A stretch of DNA of 64,000 nt from Butyriboletus loyo (taxonomy: Eukaryota; Basidiomycota; Agaricomycetes; Boletales; Boletaceae), in assembly GCA_038093515.1 (NCBI GenBank), contig JBBPSI010000004.1:186001-250000 (forward strand), in the 5' to 3' direction. The notes under the pieces were generated by a model. That model worked only from the letters and a program-made list of their open reading frames with translations. It was not told where the DNA came from and made no database searches. A program made the position numbers and the translations under genes. This document shows positions 22,672-34,128 of this stretch, one piece after another (within the stretch, counting starts at the first letter, position 1; each line of letters opens with the position of its first letter).

Positions 22672-24345
22672 TCATCGCGTAGTTCGGTCTCGGCCGAGTA
22701 CTACCAATTCCACGCCCGCGTCCAACGGGTAGTCCTCCGCCTCCCCCCCTTCACCTATCACTGCCATCTGTCTATGTATCTCCCGGCTGATGTCGTGTGT
22801 CGAGTGCGGTCGCGATCGGAATCTTCGAAGGTTGAATACGAGTCGTTGTCCAACGACCGTGAGGATAGGATACGTAAACCTGCGAGCGTACAGTGAGCCT
22901 ATCAGAAGAAGAAAAAAATAGAAAGAGGGGAAGGAGGATGTGTTATCGTTTGGGAGGATTTTCTCACAATATCGGTAAAGAGTTTCTTGGATCCTTTTTG
23001 TTGAACATAATTTTTGTCAGCGATGACATGTCTACGGGGCATCGATGAAATGGGCAGAGCGTCGTGTGATTCTTACCAGACGGTATACATTCCTGATCAT
23101 ACAATCAAAAGAATGAACGATGGCGTGGAAAAACGACATACCAACATACGAAGAAAAATAGGACGTTGAACAAAGCTACCTATATGCAGATTAGATCGAC
23201 GCCCAGAGGATCTCTGGACATTCGTACGAAATAAAACCAGATAGCTGGAAGATCGGTTCAGCAAAGCTCAAACGATTGGAAATGTACTCACCGTCGCGTA
23301 CGAGAAGACGGATCAACCGCGACGGGCTGTGGCCACGGGACCATCTGGTCGTCTGATACAGACTACAACATACGATTGACAATATGAAGCCATCCAAAAT
23401 TAGTCTGTTGCACAGTGAGAGCTGTGTATACTGTCTCTAACCAAGATTCACCTACGGTATGAACCAGAGCAACCACTGGAGAAGATAAGGTTGCGGCAAC
23501 TTTCGATACAGCTTGGAGGGGAAAGAAACTTACAAGATTGGCTACAAAGTTTTAAAATGAGATCAGGGGGGGTAGAGGAAATAGATGACATACGGGCAAC
23601 CGGGGCAAAGCATATACCAATCTCATCGAGATATTGGAATGGCGAAGCTGGTAAAAGTTGTAATGCATTCGACAGGGTTTCAAGTGACAATACTCAACTG
23701 GATTTCCCTGACAAGTAGAGCGACGCCACAAGGATAGCTATGGCACATAAAGCATACAGTGTAGTCGCCAACAGTGCAATGCTGTGCTTGCATCCCAGGA
23801 TTGCACAAGCGCGTATCACAACCAAAACTACGCCATCCAAAAATGAACCTTTGGGAGTGTGAGTAGCGTACTCACGACGGATCGATTCCCCAGAGAAGAT
23901 TGCAAAAACTGCGTTAAACATTTCAAAGGCAGCACAAAACTGGTACGTGATTGAGCTGGACAGAACGATGGATCAGCACGGGGGGAAATATACCTTTTGA
24001 GAGTTGTGGCTTAGGTAGCCTGTCTCCTCTAGCATAAGGAATGTCTGTCCAATCAAATTTCCATACCGGTTCATCAGGAAGAGTGCCTTGACGACTGTCC
24101 ATGGAGCACCCCAGATATATGTTACCTATTGATAAAGCGTCTCGAGAAAGCTATGGCGCGGCTGTCGCACCAGACGTACCTCGAGCGAAAAAGTAAGGAG
24201 ATAGTCATAGAGAAGTAAAGAGTTCCCTGCAAAGGCGAATAGTCTACACAGACGGAATGAGGTAGATGAAGTGATAAGGTCGTGGTTGTATGAACACTCA
24301 CTTGCGGGTGAACACCTGGTTCACAAGTATTGACGATATGGACAT
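22672..24345 (-). CDS. DUF6533-type seven-helix membrane protein
   Basis: Basidiomycete-specific integral membrane family of unknown function. The start at 24345 gives MSISSILVNQVFTRK. After an intron comes the family signature LLLYDYLLTFSLEVTYIWG, then WTVVKALFLMNRYGNLIG, a third helix (QTFLMLEETGYLS precedes it), DGVVLVVIRACAILG and ALLATTLYALCAIAILVASL. Later exons give SRLIRLLVRDG, then VALFNVLFFFVC and finally GQRLVFNLRRFRSRP with DISREIHRQMA, a C-terminal tail usual for the family. It ends ELVVLGRDRTTR and TGA at 22672-22674. Many tiny exons make the middle (about 23000-23700) uncertain; at least one expected exon there could not be placed cleanly. The gene is convergent with the BRPF-like gene, 311 bp apart. 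Confidence 0.68.
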
Positions 24346-25253
24346 GACGGGCAATAAAAAGCCAACCTAACCAGAGGGTTGAGCAGTGCCGTCTAGAAAG
24401 CGTGCATGGTAGTAGGAGCTCCGATGTCGAGTTACCCTAGTAGAAGTACTTGGCAATTACGGTAATCACTGTCATAAACTTTACGGCGGCTCATGGAGTA
24501 AGAACCGAGACTCCCGCATGTCAGTGGGGTCGTCCGGGAACATGTGAAACCATAAAAGGTAACTCTTGCCATTTATAGGCCAAAATCTGTTCAAAATGGA
24601 GACATGTCGGATAATTTAAACTTGATGTCAGTTTCAAACAATTATGGTACTGAGCTGCGGTCTCCATTCAGAGTATGGACCCTGCGCCTGTGATCAGACA
24701 CTGCGTTCAACGGTCAACGTGTTGTTCGTTGGGTGACTGAGTCTGACAAGTACATTGTAAGAGTGAAAGTCTGGGATCCTGCTATAATGAAGTCGGGGCT
24801 TCGCCCTGCTCAAAATGTGTTGAAAAGAAATTGCAAATATTACGAGCTTGTTTCACAAAATATGATTGCTACCCATCATCTCTCCGAGCCGTAACCTCTG
24901 TCCTTGCTGGTGTCAGTTGGCCGCGGAAATAAATAATGTTATTTTGCTCTAATATTTTCCACGGTGACCTCGGAGTCGGTAATTTCTGTGTTTCAAAGAA
25001 ACCGCGTGACTGAGTTTTCGAATCTGCAACGGTTTGGTAGACCAAGAACCACTATCAAGGGGTGAGACTGAACAAGATACTCAGGCTGTCCGAGGCCGTA
25101 TCACGAAAGAGTCTGGTGCCGAAACCCTACTGCCCTGAATTCAAGCACTGCCCTGGTATGTGCCAACTCTCCGTGTCACTCGCGGGACCGCGTCAAATAC
25201 GAAAAGTATCACGTACTCGTCTTAAAAAGTCTTCCGCAAGACCAGTACAGTTA
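24346..25253. other. Intergenic region without recognised genes
   Basis: 0.9 kb, relatively AT-rich, with no open frame over 70 codons showing a motif. It ends at the MITE at 25254. Confidence 0.5.
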
Positions 25254-25387
25254 CAGTTGATATGCTCATAATGCATAACAACGGTTCCTAATGACCATTA
25301 AGCGAGACTAGGTTTAGTCAAGGTTTGGGTCACCCTGAGTGTAGGGTTCATGCATTATGAGCCTATGCATTATGAGCATATCGACTG
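25254..25387. mobile_element. 134-bp MITE with pogo/Fot1-type ends (TA target duplication)
   Basis: Short non-coding element with terminal inverted repeats. The left end reads CAGTTGATATGCTCATAATG (continuing CATA). The right end, read on the minus strand, is CAGTCGATATGCTCATAATG (continuing CATA): one mismatch in 24 bases. Each end is flanked by TA (25252-25253 and 25388-25389), as expected for the Tc1/mariner superfamily, and ends starting CAGT fit the pogo/Fot1 group. A further copy of the internal motif (ATGCATTATGAG) stands near 25349. No transposase, so non-autonomous. Confidence 0.8.
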
Positions 25388-25430
25388 TACTTTATTATCG
25401 ATAAGGTACATTACAAGTCACTCGTTCCGC

Positions 25431-26109
25431 TCACACACACACCACCCCCGCCATGACGGACGTTCGCGATCCGAGCCCAACACTAAGTCGTAGATCATCG
25501 CAGTCCTGCTGGTCCATCATCCCGAGGTGCGTATAGAAACATTTGCCCGCAGAATTGGATTGAGCGACTTGCACTTGGACAAGAACGGCAGTCTTGTTAT
25601 CTTTGGAAATCTGATCCGACTCGGGGTGATACGGCTGTGCAGCAGCGATGCATGACGCTTCCAGACGTTGGACGATCCCGTGCACCAGAGATCGTCCGAT
25701 CCCTCTACGTTGATACGCAGGCAGAACACCAATCGTGAGAAGGGTGACATGCGATCGGGGGATATTGGAGTGCTCTCGATCGGCAGGAACATCCCGCGAG
25801 CTCGGTTGTAAGAGGCCCATGGCAGCTGAGGCAAAGCCAACAATAGCACCGTGCGCGTGATCTGTCGCGACCAAGCAGAGCCGTCGCGGGTTAACAAGAA
25901 GTTGGATGAAGAATGCTATTGGATAGGAGGCGGGAAGGAGGTTACGCTGCATGTAATGGTGACGCCGGTGAGACGAAAAGCTTGCATGTAGGGAGAGAAG
26001 AGGTACCCACATGTAGCGTGCGTACATGAGAGAGGTCGGACGCCTTCATGACGCGCAGAACGACGCCTTCGGTTGGTCGTGTAACATGCTTGCAACTGCT
26101 GGAGCTCAT
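25431..26109 (-). CDS. GNAT acetyltransferase, N-alpha-acetyltransferase 50-like
   Basis: Acetyl-CoA dependent N-acetyltransferase. The start at 26109 gives MSSSSCKHVTRPTEGVVLRV, then LSHVRTLH. After one 65-bp intron the frame resumes with RNLLPASYPIAFF, which matches the LLPVxYP substrate-binding segment of NAA50/NAA60-type enzymes. The acetyl-CoA motif is TIGVLPAYQRRGIGRSLV. A beta-strand with VQVAQSNSAGKCFYTHLGM completes the fold. Total about 205 residues. The C-terminus SVMAGVVCV ends with TGA at 25431-25433. In the linker between strands there is an insertion (LLQPSSRDVPADREHSN). NAA50 acts on Met-starting N-termini; whether this protein is the NAA50 orthologue or another GNAT is uncertain. 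Confidence 0.82.
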
Positions 26110-27554
26110 GGTGGAACTGAGTCGGGGGGATTCGGAGGAGACTGATACGGTAGGCTAAAGACTTTATCAAAGAGTACTTTGCAAAGATATGCGGTGATAG
26201 TGGTAGTAATACTCACCGCCTCACATGCCGGATGCGAGATTCGGAAAATTACGTCTTACAGGCTGTGGTCATGGCGAAACAGCGACGTCGACATCAAGGT
26301 GCATATGATTGGAACGACCAGCTGTCTTAGTTTTAGTTCTAATGTTGGCAGGCCAGCAAGTCAGCAACTACCCTTGCGTAGATTTCGACGTGCTCGAGGC
26401 GGCAGCCCGCTAGCATCTCAAGTTCTACAAAGCCACTCGAGTGTGCCCTAAATGACCCGACCAAGTCCATGAACGGCGGCGTAATCTTCGCCAACTACTG
26501 CCGTGTTCGCCTCCACTAACATTTACCGGTTACACCCATTGACTCAGAGTGTGCCTCACGCATTGTCCTCTCAGCGCGTGCAGTGTATCGATGGCTTTCC
26601 CGTTACCCTGGCCACAGGTAATCTTCACTGAAACGGTACACGACATTCTGCCTCTCCCGTACGAGTGTACCAATGGTCCATAGTTTCGTATCTCACATCC
26701 TCCTCCTCTTTCTCTGACGCATTTCAATTTGGAACTTCCAAGGGAACGTGTATACTCCTCGACCGTCAGGCTTTCCCAGAACGTTCACGATTACCACTGT
26801 GCACCCCGCGTGCACCCCACCCAGTCCTCCGCCATAGCTTTGCTTAAGCACGTCTTCCCTTGAAATTCGTCCGGTGTTGCAACACAAGAGCTTCCTTCCT
26901 CTCCCACGCGTCGTTCTTTGGTGCGTGGCTGAGCGAAGGGGTCGACAAGCTTGCTGATTCATACAGGGGATCGAAAGATGCATCTCGCATGCCATAATCT
27001 CTGGAATGGGGACCGATATCAAAGTGTCCTCCCCCAACGGATCAACTGATATAACCATACCTGATTTCGCGTCACGCTCGCATCCTCTTACGATCACCCA
27101 GAACAAAATGTACTTATCAAAGGCGTTCCCGCCACATGAATCTTTCACAAGACATGGTGGACGCGCTCACATCAGTGATCCGGTGGGTGGTTTGGTGGTT
27201 TATGACCCCATGCAACCGAATGCGATGAGCGAGGAAGAGAGGGCGGGTGAAGAGCCTTCGAACCGAGCGAATGAGTAATCTATTGTAAGGTTGCAGATGG
27301 CCCTTCGATTTCATGCATGCCCAATGCAGTATTAAGGTTGAGTGGAACCATCGTTGCCTTTTTGGTCCTCGCCCAATCACACAATATGGATACCCAGCGT
27401 TTGCCAAATCACCGGATCGAATCAAGTCTGCTCAGCTACATGAATACAAAAGGTACTTGTCTTTTTCTGTCGGAGCGAAGAACAATGAAATGATGTACCT
27501 ACCAGTTGAAGAGTTACATTCAAGGGCAAAATCCCTTGTCGCCAAGCTTGAGTA
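26110..27554. other. Intergenic region, possible pseudogene flank
   Basis: 1.4 kb without a supported gene. A 90-codon frame at 27006-27278 lacks any recognised domain. Fragmentary coding-like sequence in the last 150 bp may be the ruined front of the TPR-CHAT pseudogene. Confidence 0.4.
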
Positions 27555-28980
27555 AGGAGGCGGTTCCAATTATGTACATCGATGAGGCGATTGCCCTCGC
27601 TCGCGATGCCCTGGAACTTTGCCCACCCTGCCACCCAAAGGGTCGGCTCTCAGTGGTTGTTACACCCGGGTTGGGGCGATGACGGTCCTCGAGGAGGCCA
27701 TCCTCGACCGAGAGACACTGGAAATTTGTCCACCGGGGCAAAGTGATCGGCCAACGTCGCCGAACAACATTGCACTCCATCTTCCCACTCGGTACGGCCA
27801 GCTTGGGACAACGGAGGAACTCAATGAGGCCATTGCCTTGGACCAAGACGCACTCGCACTTTGCCCACTAGGGTACCCACATCGGTCAATGTTGTTGAGC
27901 AACCTTGCACTTCATCTCGCGACTCGATACAGCCAGCTCAAGGCCATTTTCCTTGATCGAGATGCACTAGCACTTCGCCCACTGGGCCACCCAGATCGGT
28001 CAATGTCGTTGAGCGACCTTGCAGTCTTTCTCATTGCTCAGTACGACCAACTGGGCGAAATGGAGGTTATTATCCTCGACCGAGATGCGCTAGCACTTCG
28101 CTCACTGGGGCACCCAGATCGGTCAACGTCGTTGAATAACCTTGCAGTTGCTATCTCCACTCGGTACCACCAGCTCGGTGCAATGGATGACCTCAATAAA
28201 GCAATTGTCCTTTCCTGAGACACGCTGGCACTTCGCCCACCAGGGCACCCAGATTGATCACAGTTGTTGCAGAACCTTGTAGGTTACATCCACACACGGT
28301 TCACACAATCAAGTCGGTTAGAGGACAAGGACCTATTCACTGGCAGTCTCTATGTGACGCCGGCACAGGTGCCACAACTGGTATCTTCCACTGATTTGTC
28401 TTCCGCAAGAGCATGGATCCATCCAGCTGAGGATTTCTAGGCGAAAGCCATTGGCCACAATAAACTCGTTTCCGTCGGCGCGAAATTGGCCAACATTGGT
28501 CAACGCGTCAATGACCTCGCCACCTTCACACGCATCGAGGGTCAGGAATCCTGCATCGCCCGTATCAGCGAAGCACTTGGCAAGTTGCGTGGCATGGTCT
28601 CCCCAACCGCAAACAGCCATTTGAATCTGCGTTCGCTCTCCACGATGGACACCTTACTATCCAAGGAATCATCCTGTGCAATTTAGAGGGTTTCGAGTTT
28701 TCTTACCTCTCCGCCTGTCATACGACTGCTGGAGACGAAGAAAGTCTGGATGAGGTGAACCATCTGGCGTCGGCGATGCAGTTTGCTGAGTTCCGTCATT
28801 GGGACGATGTGGGCAGTGGACGATGGTGAGACGAACGAAATCACGTCGATGTTTTATGAGAACATGAAGGACAACTGGTCGTCTGGACCATACCTGCGCG
28901 GCATTTGGAACAAGGCAACGAAGGAATTAGTGGATGTACTATTCGATCAATGTATTTTGTATATACATCTCGATGTCTAG
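27555..28980 (+). pseudogene. TPR-CHAT protein pseudogene
   Basis: Remnant of a mushroom TPR-CHAT protein. The front holds at least five decayed TPR units of the Agaricomycete type, with the recurring pattern DALALRPLGHPDRSMSLSDL and TRYxQLG at a spacing of about 43 residues (27560-28290). Breaks include a frame change near 27660, a stop TGA at 28216-28218 and another stop near 28255. The C-terminal CHAT protease domain follows in shifted frames: WHGLPNRKQPFESAFALHDG with the His codon at 28593-28595, and LSACHTTAGDEESLDEVNHL with the Cys codon at 28716-28718, then VIGTMWAVDDGETNE after another shift near 28790. Both residues of the His/Cys dyad are thus still recognisable, but the reading frame is broken at least four times. 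CHAT proteases are caspase/separase relatives. Confidence 0.82.
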
Positions 28981-29971
28981 TTCTCTATAGCTACCCTCGT
29001 TCCCCCTCTTGCGTTACACCGTTGTACTTCTTGTTTGTAGCTGCTATCTGATCTGTTAAGATTCGTGCAGGTGGAGACTGAAAAAGTACAAGTTAAACAT
29101 CGTCACCTCGCGATTGTGTTCAACCGCGAACACTAGACAACAGAAGCAGCGAACACACGGCCTCATTTGGCCAACGAAGTAATCATCTGTCTTGCCTTGT
29201 AAGTAGAGTTTTTGAGGGATTTCATGCCACTTGACCCTCCCAGCCTTCCTTCTCGCTGTCCCGAAGAGCATACCCGCAGTGAAATCCACATTTTCCCCAC
29301 TAACAGTTAGCAAATCGGATAACCTGCTCCCTCGTTGCTCCGAGACCAACGAGCGCCTGAACATCGCCTTCGGGAAAACTTCCTCCAGTACTTGTTGACC
29401 CTTCAGCTAATGCACCGCCTAGGGTAGGTCGTCCTCCAGGGAACCTCGACCCTGAGCCGGGACTCCGCGACACCGATGAACCTCCTCTGAGCGACGACGG
29501 ACTAGAGGAAGTAGCGGCAGAATGGGAGGAGGGGAGCGGTCCCGTCCGTGCCCATTCCCAATTCCAGTCTACGCGCTTCGTCCGGGACCTCGTGTTCAGG
29601 CAGGAACGAAACTTTGCGTCCTTGGACACGGACACCTTTCTGGAGGTCTATACAAACTTGGTGGGCCGTGAGCATGCCGAGTTCGAACAGGAAGTCGACG
29701 TCCCGCCCCTAATTGGCACTGCAGTGAATGAGCACGGCATTTAGTTGGCCATTGTATACCCTCCCAAGCATCATGGCAGTTCCTACACCCCCGTTACTAG
29801 CGAATCGTTTGTCTGCGAGGCGCATAACGCTGAATGTCGTGTACATATTTCGATGAGCGAGCACAGCCGGCCGCCATTTTATAAGGGACCACGCGGAGTT
29901 TGAATTATCGTGAGTATTGGCGGGCGGGACAAAGTGACGAAGCGGCGTCGGTACTGTGCAAGACCTCGACC
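28981..29971. other. Intergenic region with an unrecognised coding-like relic
   Basis: A frame open on the plus strand from 29358 to 29744 has no ATG at its front but reads as coding-like acidic sequence (for example DEPPLSDDGLEEVAAEWEEG, then FRQERNFASLDTDTFLEVYT). No family was recognised. It may be the end of a lost gene or of a mobile element. The last 200 bp should hold the promoter of the enoyl-CoA hydratase gene. Confidence 0.35.
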
Positions 29972-31057
29972 ATGTCTTTTGCTACCATGCCTCGTCATGC
30001 TATGCGCGCAGGGCGACTTGCGCATTCTCCCCGGTTCTTCTCGACATCAGTGCCTGCGTGCTATGAAAACGTGCTGGTATCGAGACCGAAGCCCGGAGTG
30101 GCTCTCATAACTCTCAACAGACCCAAGGCCCTGAATGCCCTCAACGCTGCTCACTTCAGAGATATCGCAAGCGCACTGAAAGAGGCAGACGACGATGCCG
30201 ACGTTGGCGCAATGGTCCTCACAGGTTCAGACAGGGCCTTCGCAGGTACGTGATGCATTCCAGTCAACCGTGTGATTGGATCCCTGAACCTGCTTCAAAC
30301 CATCGCCCAGCCGGAGCTGACATCAAGGAGATGAAAGACAAGTCGTGTAATGTCCACTTTTTACCCTATTCTGCGGAACACTTATATTTTCCTTTTCCAG
30401 TCGCCGAAGCTTACACGTCCAACTTCCTCTCTAACTGGGAGGTCATCTCCAAACTCAACAAGCCCGTCATCGCCGCAGTTAGTGGCTACGCGGTATGTGT
30501 TAACGTATCCCTAGACCATTTCGCGTTGACGATCGTAGCTCGGTGGAGGTCTTGAACTGGCACTTCAGGCCGACATCCTCCTCGTCTCGCCTTCCGCGCA
30601 GCTTGGGCAGCCCGAAATCAACCTAGGCGTTATTCCCGGTGGTGGTGGCACCCAGCGTCTCGCACGTCTGATTGGTAAATCTCGCACGATGGAATTGGTC
30701 CTCACGGGCCGCATCATCAGCGCGGCCGAGGCTGAAAGATGGGGGCTCGTCAGCAGAGTCGTAACCGAGAACATCGGGGTCGTCGACACCGCGATTCAGA
30801 TGGCTGCAGATATCGCGGACAAGGGGCATGTAGCCGTGGCCGCTGGAAAGGAGGCGGTCAATGCCGCATTTGAACTGCCGCTTGCGGAAGGGTTGAGGTT
30901 CGAACGCAGGTTGTTTCACGCCTTGTTCGCGACCAAGGATCAGAAAGAAGGTGGGGTTTTGGGAAGCGCTTGTATCGCGTAGATGGTTCACTGACAAATG
31001 TCTCCAGGTATGGCCGCGTTCGCCGAAAAACGCAAACCCGAATGGTCACATTCATGA
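29972..31057 (+). CDS. Enoyl-CoA hydratase, mitochondrial (crotonase family)
   Basis: Hydrates trans-2-enoyl-CoA in fatty-acid or branched-chain amino-acid breakdown. The chosen start gives MSFATMPRHAMRAGRLAHSP, Arg-rich and without acidic residues, a typical mitochondrial presequence, then FFSTSVPACYENVLVSRP. Crotonase signatures follow: LITLNRPKALNALN, AGADIKEM (oxyanion hole, formed across an intron), NKPVIAAVSGYALGGGLELA, and AQLGQPEINLGVIPGGGGTQ containing both catalytic glutamates. It ends FAEKRKPEWSHS with TGA at 31055-31057. Four to five introns. An in-frame ATG at 29900 is possible but would add non-targeting sequence. Similar in layout to animal ECHS1. Confidence 0.92.
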
Positions 31058-31997
31058 CATGCGTTGATATGAACGCTGTCCTTTGCAAGTATATATTCGC
31101 TGTCTCGATACAGTAGGTCTCGAACTTTGGAAAGACTTTTTCAAGGTTGCTCTCGTTCTCCGTCAGCTTCCCTATTATGAGCAGCGGTGTGGACCGAGAA
31201 AGATACAAAGGTGATCGACCTGATTTATACATCCAGAGGTTGTTTCAAGTTCGTCTCGCGCGCATCTCAGACCACCATAGAAAATAGGTCCATGTATGCG
31301 CGAAACAAAGGGCTGCAGCTTCTCCATCGGCACTGCCAGTATGAAATTACTGCTCATACTGATAGTGATGATGGAGGAGCTGGATGATGGAACTCCTTTT
31401 TCCCTACTGGACTGGCTTTCCCATGCGCTCGGAATGAGCAAACGGTTCGAGTACATGTAGCCGAGGTTTTGTACGCTGTAACCATGGCTAAAGTCAAAAC
31501 GCCACTTGCAACACGGCAGATTGTCCAGGTGTCTTTTGGAAGTGAACAAATTAACTTAGTCAGGGCCGGAAACATCTATTGACAAAATGATAGCCTCGCG
31601 ATGTTGATCATGGTCATCGCTATGCCACATAGAGTCGATAACATCTTATGTATGCTAGGCAGCCAGTGCGGGTCCCAGAAACATATTTCAGAGGATGGAC
31701 AATGTTCAAGCTGAACGAGATCTACCGCCGTTCGGAATCGGACATCTGGATTCGACGTAAACTTTGCGGCTCTACAACTTGCTTCTGGTGATCGACGAAG
31801 TGGTGATGTTGTACTACTGGCCTAAACCTAGAGAATGGCAACCTGATTATAACGCCTGCCGGCTGGTTCATTTCCTGCTTACAAGCATCCAAAGGGAAAT
31901 GCTGATCTACGGAGAATGCCATATACGGTAGGAGTGACGCGGTCACCACCATCGCTTACTCAGCCCCTGACACCCAGCCGTACCCATCCTGACACTC
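31058..31997. other. Intergenic region without recognised genes
   Basis: 0.94 kb; overlapping short frames on both strands, none with a motif. It includes the promoter of the UBL-WLM gene. Confidence 0.5.
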
Positions 31998-33099
31998 ATG
32001 TCTTCAGCGATTCCAGAAAAGATTACAATCTCAGTCAGTTTCCGCGGTACAACATACGAGGTCTCATTGCCATCCGATGCACCTCTGACGCGTCTAGAAT
32101 CTCAGCTGGAAGATCTGACGTCCGTACCTCCGTCCCTTCAGAAACTCTTGTTTCGAGGAAAGAAAGTTCAGCACGCAGATAACCTCACGTTATCCCAGAT
32201 CGGTCTTCGTGATGGGTTAAAGGTCCAAATGCTAGGATCGACTGCGCAGGAAATAGATTCCCTCAACGTAACCGAGTCGGAACACCAACGAAGGGAGGCG
32301 ATATTGCGAGAACGGGCTCTTAAACCGCAAGTCAAGGTGCGTCTTTTTATATACATCAAACGAATTCTGAACTTGATCTCGATCGTAGGTCCGCTCGACC
32401 GTTTCTTCTACCGTCACCTCGACAACATATGTCTTCCATAAGATCGAACCGCTGAGTCACTTGCCAAAGCCAGAAACAGCGCTCGAACGACTATCGAACC
32501 TATCTAAAGATCCAGCAATTCGACACATCATGCAGAAACACAGATTTTCGGTCGGTGTGCTGACCGAGCTCGCACCCCACGAACAACCTCACCTACTAGG
32601 GCTTAATGTTGGCGCGGGACAAGCCATCAAACTGCGCATGCGAACAGATGCGTATGATGGCTTCAGACCGTATCTAGAAGTCCGTCGAGTGCTCTGTCAT
32701 GAACTGGCGCACAATGTCTGGGGTGATCATGATAATAATGTGAGATATCCTGGCTTTTCTGGGTTGGAACTAGAATTGAGTTCTGTTTGGCATGGCACAC
32801 ATCAGTTTAAAGAACTCAACTCGCAGCTCAACAGGGAAGTTGCCGAGTTTGAGGCTGCGGAGAAATGTGGAACGCACTACTTATCGGATTTGAGAGGCGC
32901 CTACGAGCCCCCGTCAAACGAAGAAGCTGAAGCATTAATTCACATCCTTGGAGGAAATGGAATACTGTTGGGTGATTCGGCTGAGGATAGACGACGTCGA
33001 GCGTTGGAGGCTGCTACCGTGCGTTTGAAAAGGGAAGAGGAGGAACTAGAGAAGAGCTGTGGCACAATGGTGAGGTCAAAAGAGATTTCACGAAGCTGA
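31998..33099 (+). CDS. Ubiquitin-like / WLM domain zinc metalloprotease (Wss1 family)
   Basis: Predicted DNA-protein-crosslink or SUMO/ubiquitin-linked protease. The N-terminus is a ubiquitin-like fold (KITISVSFRGTTYEVSLPSD, then LRDGLKVQMLGS). After a 59-bp intron comes the WLM domain: LNVGAGQAIKLRMRTD and the zinc site EVRRVLCHELAHNVWGDHDN, where HELAH supplies two His ligands with the catalytic Glu and the later HD-type residue is the probable third ligand. A second intron removes the sequence just after DHDNN, and FKELNSQLNREVAEFE follows. The C-terminal tail is a charged helix. Start ATG 31998, stop TGA 33097-33099; a further 3' intron (GTGAGG at 33070) could extend it. The UBL-first order differs from yeast Wss1 and matches UBL-WLM proteins of plants and fungi. 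Confidence 0.85.
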
Positions 33100-34128
33100 A
33101 TGCGTACATCGATACCTTTGCTTGCCTTCCATCGCAAGTAACACGGCTGACATGTCGGGACCCGTATTTACCGACCGGCCTGTGGCTTCCTCAGGTTGTT
33201 CATTATCTAATATCTTGACCCGAATATTGTCATATTCTGGCAACGACTTGCACTCGGCGCCATCACGGCGGTCGCAGCAGGATGCAAATACACATGATTG
33301 TCGAGAAAGATAATTATGTAGCACTCACAAGGTCAGAGATACTACCGTGCTTGCGTCATATCGGTCAATTTCTATCAATTTCTGACACATCTTCTAACCG
33401 AATCTCTTCTGCATGTAACACTTGATTTTCGAGCTTGTGTCTCATTTCCTCGACCCGGATCAGCGCATTCCATTCAAATCTTCGTCTACGTCGTAGGTAT
33501 TCGTATTCTCACTCGGGATTGCAAGCCCATTTGATTGAGATCGTCTCTCTGGGGTGTGCGACTCTTGGAACCAGCATCTTGTGCAAGGTAACGAATACTG
33601 GTCAGCTGCAGCGGGCGTCGTGATGAGCCGGAGAAAGTGCCATCGTTCCAATGACAGAGGGTACAATTCTGACTTTTCATCGTCTGCAGGCTATGTAAAC
33701 TCCATGCTAATTGTGTAATTCTCATGACGCTCTCCTCACGCGTACAGTGTTCGGATAGGCTCAATGCAAGAAGAATGATCTGTGATGAGGACCCGAACGT
33801 CTAGTACCATCCTTCTCAGACGCCGTCCCTAGTCTCACCGAACTCACGCCGCATCTAATTCACATCAATTTAGTCTCGTTTATTTGAGGGTTTAATCTTT
33901 CTATTGGTCATAGTTTTAGTTGTTATTAGAAGTTGCGGACTCGACTCGGATGGTGGCAGACCGTCGGACAACTGAGTATGAATGCTTGAACGTGCAGTGT
34001 CCCGATACAAGGTAAATAGAGATGTTGGATAGGACATCCGCTGATGATGATGTGCCTCGTTAGGCTTGGACAAAACACCACCCTGAGGCTAGCTTGCGAC
34101 TCTACTGCCAACTTTGGGGAGGGAAAGG
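33100..34128. other. Intergenic region without recognised genes
   Basis: 1.0 kb, no motif-bearing frame on either strand. Confidence 0.5.

Noticed and set aside
26693..27148. 151-codon minus-strand open frame
   Set aside because: No homology recognised, unusual composition, overlaps other frames on both strands in a decayed region.
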